Both the position numbers and the translations under genes were made by a program. Shown here one piece after another: positions 60,832 to 64,000 of a stretch of DNA of 64,000 nucleotides (positions within the stretch are counted from its first letter, which is position 1; each line of letters begins with the position of its first letter). Below the pieces are notes generated by a model. It ran no database searches, was not told where the DNA came from, and worked only from the letters and a program-made list of their open reading frames with translations. The stretch is from Methylosinus sp. LW4 (GTDB lineage Bacteria > Pseudomonadota > Alphaproteobacteria > Rhizobiales > Beijerinckiaceae), in the NCBI RefSeq assembly GCF_000379125.1, contig NZ_KB900626.1, positions 2,862,667 to 2,926,666 of the forward strand, read 5' to 3'.

Positions 60832-63108
60832 ATGTCTCGCAACGCCCTCATGCGCGGCGCATCCGCCGGCGCGCTGACTTTCGTCGTCTTCTCTCCCGCC
60901 CTCGCGCAGGAAGCCCTTCCCGCTATCGACATCGCTGGCGAGCATCGCCCCGTCGCCGGCCCCTCACGCGGAAAGCTGCAGCCGCCGAATGGCAAGCTGC
61001 AGCTCGATGTCGCCTCGCAAACCGGCAGCCGCCTCGGCCTGACGCCGCGCGAAACCCCCTCCTCCGTCTCTATCGTCGATCGCGCGACCATAGAGGCGCG
61101 CGGCGCGCAGACGACGCAGGAGGTCATTCAGCGCATGCCGGGCGTCATCGCCTCCGACCCGCCGGGCTCGGCCGGCTCGATCAGCCTGCGCGGCTTCGGC
61201 ACGTCGTCGGTGACGCAGATGTTCAACGGCATCACCGTGCAATATGACGCCATCGCCGGGCGTCCGGTCGACAGCTGGCTCTACGACCGCATCGAGCTTC
61301 TCGGCGGCGCCTCCTCCTATCTCTACGGCCAGGGCGCCGTCGGCGGCGCGGTGAATTACGTCAGCAAGGTCGCCACGCGCGGCGAGGAGCGCAATGAGGC
61401 GCTGCTGATGGGCGGCATGTGGTTCAATCGCCGCGCCTCCTATGGCTTCAACAAGCAGCTCGACGAGAATAATTGGCTGCAATTCGACATCAGCCACAAA
61501 GGCTCGCAAGGCTGGGTCGAGGATTCCAACCATAATTCCGGCGCCGGCTCCATTTCCTGGCTCACCGATATCGCGCCCGGCCTCTCCAACACGGTCGCCG
61601 TGGAGTTTCAGAGCGAGCAGCGCGACGCCTATTGGGGCACGCCGGTTCCGCGTCCGCTCGGCGGAACGGGAACGATTCCCTGGGGAACCTTCGGCCTGCC
61701 GGTTCTCGATCTCAAATTCGATCCCGGCGTGCGCTTCAAAAACTACAACAGCCTGAAGCCGGTCTTCGACCAGCAGGTGCTGTGGACGCGCGACATAACG
61801 GAATACAAGCTCGACGAGGAGACGAGCTTCAAAAACACTTTCTATCTCTATCGCGCCGATCGCCAATATCAGGACGTCGAATCCTATCGCTACAATGCGA
61901 CGAACACGCTGCTCGACCGCAGCTCGTCGCTGGCGACGCGCCATATTCAGAGCCTGATCGGCGACCGGCTGGAGGCGACGAACGAGACGGTGATTCTGGG
62001 CTTCAAATCGAAGACGATCGCCGGCGTCGATTATTCGCTGAATGAGCAGACGCGCAATCCGAGCCTCGAATCGGGACTGACCGTCGATACTGTCGAGCCC
62101 TATGGCTATCAGGCCTATAAGCTCTATCAGGACAATCCGAGCGCCACGAGCTATGTGGGCGGCGCGCGCAGCAAGCTCTACACGCTGGCGCTCTTCGCCG
62201 AAAATCGTCTGTCGCTGACAGAGCAATTGCATCTCGTCACCGGCCTGCGCTGGGAGAAGATCAGCCTCGAGCGCTTCAATTACCGCATTCCCACCGCGCC
62301 GAGCGCCTCCAACCCCTTCGGCGATCCCGCCTATTTCGGCAAAGGATATGAGCCGATCACCTGGCGCGCCGCGCTGATGTACGACGTGACCAAGGAGGCC
62401 AATGTCTATGTCTCCTACAGCACGGCGGCCGATCCGCCGTCCGGCATTCTGCTCACCAACAGCGCCGGCAATTTGCGCAATTTCGATCTCACCACCGGCT
62501 GGCAGATCGAGGCGGGAACGAAGCTCGATTTCTGGGAAGGCAGAGGCTCCGCGACGCTCGCCGGCTATTTCATCGAGCGCAACAATGTCACCACTTCCGA
62601 TCCGGCCAACCCCAACAATGTCATCAATGTCGGCAAGCAAGCGTCGAACGGCATAGAGGCCAATATCGGCGTGCAGGTGCTGGATAATCTCAGCGTGCAG
62701 GGCAATGCGGCCTGGATCAATCCGAAATTCGAGAGCTTCGAGGAGGCGGCGACGATCGCCGGAACGACTCTGCGCGTGTCGCGCGCCGGCAATCGGCCGA
62801 CCAATATGGCGCGCTGGATCGCCAATGGCTGGATCACCTGGGATTTCCTGCCCGATTGGCAGGCGACCTTCGCGGCGCGCTTCGTCGGCGATCGTTTCGC
62901 GGACAACGCCAACACCATGCGCATACCGGCCTATACGACTTTCGACGCCGGCCTCTCCTGGCGCATAACGCCCAATGCGAAACTGACCGCCATGCTGAAG
63001 AACATGACCGACGCCGCTTATGTCGAATGGGCGACGGGCGGCTCGGGACCGCTGCTGCGGCTCGGCCAGCCGCGCACGGTCGAATTGTCGCTGAAGATGA
63101 CCTTCTGA
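60832..63108 (+). CDS. TonB-dependent siderophore-type receptor
   Basis: A 758-residue receptor. The signal peptide ends in ALAQ near residue 25. The plug has ETPSSVSIVDRATIEARGAQTT, VIQRMPGVI and GGASSYLYGQGAVGGAVNYVSK. A 22-strand-type barrel ends in VELSLKMTF with terminal Phe. It is of the FhuE/FpvA type that imports ferric siderophores. ATG 60832 follows AGGAGC. A PepSY protein gene follows after 10 bases. Confidence 0.92.
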   Translation: MSRNALMRGASAGALTFVVFSPALAQEALPAIDIAGEHRPVAGPSRGKLQPPNGKLQLDVASQTGSRLGLTPRETPSSVSIVDRATIEARGAQTTQEVIQRMPGVIASDPPGSAGSISLRGFGTSSVTQMFNGITVQYDAIAGRPVDSWLYDRIELLGGASSYLYGQGAVGGAVNYVSKVATRGEERNEALLMGGMWFNRRASYGFNKQLDENNWLQFDISHKGSQGWVEDSNHNSGAGSISWLTDIAPGLSNTVAVEFQSEQRDAYWGTPVPRPLGGTGTIPWGTFGLPVLDLKFDPGVRFKNYNSLKPVFDQQVLWTRDITEYKLDEETSFKNTFYLYRADRQYQDVESYRYNATNTLLDRSSSLATRHIQSLIGDRLEATNETVILGFKSKTIAGVDYSLNEQTRNPSLESGLTVDTVEPYGYQAYKLYQDNPSATSYVGGARSKLYTLALFAENRLSLTEQLHLVTGLRWEKISLERFNYRIPTAPSASNPFGDPAYFGKGYEPITWRAALMYDVTKEANVYVSYSTAADPPSGILLTNSAGNLRNFDLTTGWQIEAGTKLDFWEGRGSATLAGYFIERNNVTTSDPANPNNVINVGKQASNGIEANIGVQVLDNLSVQGNAAWINPKFESFEEAATIAGTTLRVSRAGNRPTNMARWIANGWITWDFLPDWQATFAARFVGDRFADNANTMRIPAYTTFDAGLSWRITPNAKLTAMLKNMTDAAYVEWATGGSGPLLRLGQPRTVELSLKMTF

Positions 63109-63118
63109 GGAGGCGGAC

Positions 63119-64000
63119 ATGAAGAGATATCTCTATCTCACTCATCGCTGGCTCGGGATCACGGCCTGTCTCTTCATGGCCATGTGGTTCTTCTCCGGCG
63201 TCGTCATGATGTATGTCGGCTATCCGAAGCTGCTGCCGTCCGAGCGGCTGGCGGCGCTGCCGCCGCTCGATGCGGCGCGCTGCTGCATCGATCTCTCCCG
63301 CGCTTTCGCCGCTGCGGGAGAGGGCGGCGCGCCGCAATCCGTCCGCCTCACCAGCATCGCCGGCGCGCCGACTTTCATCTTCGAGCGCCGCGCGAAGGAC
63401 AGCGGCCCGCAATTCACGGCGGCGCGCGCCAGCGACGGCGCGCGCGTGACCAGCGTTTCAGAAGAGAACGCCATCGCCGCCGCGCGCGCCTTCCTCGGCG
63501 GCGAGGCGAGCTATGACGGAATCGTCGACGAAGACCAATGGACGCATTCCAAAGGTCTCGACGGTCTGCGCCCGCTGCATCGCGTCTATATGTCCGATGC
63601 GGATTCGACGCTGCTCTATGTCTCTTCCGTCACCGGCGAAGTGGTCCGCGACGCGACGCGGACGGAGCGCCTGTGGAACTGGGCCGGCGCCTGGATCCAT
63701 TGGCTATACCCGTTCCGCGGCGGCTGGCTCGACGCCTATTGGCACGATATCATCGTCTATTCCTCGCTCGTCGGAACCGTGCTCGCCATCACCGGCCTCG
63801 TCGTCGGCGTCATGCGCTGGCGTTTTCGCGCGCCCTATAGGACCGGCGCGCGCACGCCCTATCGCGAAGGCATGATGAAATGGCACCATATCGTCGGCCT
63901 CATCGGCGGCGCGACGGCGATCACTTTCGTCTTCAGCGGCCTGATGTCGATGAACCCGTGGAAAATCTTCGAGACCAGATCGGCCTTCGACGCCAAAGCC
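63119..64000 (+). CDS. PepSY-domain membrane protein (partial, runs off the window)
   Basis: The frame stays open for 294 codons to the window edge. A first helix (WLGITACLFMAMWFFSGVVMMY), a periplasmic PepSY-like part (about 45-190) with ENAIAAARAFLGGE and LLYVSSVTGEVVRD, then helices IIVYSSLVGTVLAITGLVVGVM and HHIVGLIGGATAITFVFSGLM. Such proteins follow siderophore receptors and are suspected ferric-siderophore reductases. GAGGAGG precedes ATG 63119. Confidence 0.88.
   Translation, partial: MKRYLYLTHRWLGITACLFMAMWFFSGVVMMYVGYPKLLPSERLAALPPLDAARCCIDLSRAFAAAGEGGAPQSVRLTSIAGAPTFIFERRAKDSGPQFTAARASDGARVTSVSEENAIAAARAFLGGEASYDGIVDEDQWTHSKGLDGLRPLHRVYMSDADSTLLYVSSVTGEVVRDATRTERLWNWAGAWIHWLYPFRGGWLDAYWHDIIVYSSLVGTVLAITGLVVGVMRWRFRAPYRTGARTPYREGMMKWHHIVGLIGGATAITFVFSGLMSMNPWKIFETRSAFDAKA

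Noticed and set aside
1..64000. Prophage, insertion sequence or integrative element
   Set aside because: No transposase, integrase, phage structural gene or direct-repeat boundary was found; the tRNA-Tyr gene is intact with no integrase beside it.

Overview
The window is GC-rich chromosomal DNA from an alphaproteobacterium of the Hyphomicrobiales/Rhizobiales type. Evidence for this is the chpT-cheAWYR-ctrA neighbourhood, the rpmH-rnpA-yidC-engB-argB order, and a Rhizobium-style hupSLCD(E)FGHIJK-hypABFCDE cluster. An 18-cysteine cytosolic copper-storage protein (Csp3 family, first described in Methylosinus) beside an O2-tolerant uptake hydrogenase makes a type II methanotroph (Methylosinus/Methylocystis) the best guess. 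This is inference: no methane monooxygenase gene lies in the window.

Layout. 0.1-6.1 kb: a PAS-GGDEF-EAL protein, tRNA-Tyr, and a leftward operon of circularly permuted ATP-grasp, alpha-E and transglutaminase-like proteins; the last lacks the catalytic cysteine. 6.5-9.2 kb: a small hypothetical gene and a double-barrel porin (Omp25-like plus OprB-like). 9.3-29.0 kb: a complete hydrogen-oxidation island. It holds the H2 sensor hupUV, the structural genes hupSLC, the maturation genes hupD, a truncated hupE, hupFGHIJK and hypABFCDE, and the two-component pair hupR/hupT. Good -24/-12 (sigma54) promoters precede hupS and hupG, and HupR keeps the GAFTGA loop, so the circuit can be read from the DNA: HupUV senses H2, HupT and HupR relay the signal, and sigma54 promoters drive synthesis and maturation of the enzyme.

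29.1-35.8 kb: a leftward tripartite RND efflux operon with a divergent TetR gene; two identical perfect palindromes flank a consensus promoter. 35.9-37.5 kb: csp3, a DUF3008 gene and an EamA transporter. 37.7-42.0 kb: peptidoglycan amino-sugar recycling (nagZ, nagA, a SIS-type deaminase, murQ). 42.0-47.8 kb: a ModE-type regulator followed by an orphan periplasmic binding protein, a di-heme DUF1111 protein and a TonB receptor, which together look like an uncharacterised metal or metallophore uptake locus.

48.0-54.0 kb: cell-cycle and chemosensory genes chpT, cheA, cheW, cheY, cheR and ctrA. 54.3-58.8 kb: rpmH, rnpA, yidC, engB and argB. 58.9-60.2 kb: a HAD nucleotidase and a mazEF pair. 60.3-64.0 kb: a small Cys/His secreted protein, a second TonB siderophore receptor and a PepSY membrane protein cut by the window end.

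Short palindromic intergenic repeats of at least three families recur, including an inverted pair inside the hupSL operon. I see no CRISPR array, prophage, insertion sequence or replication origin.
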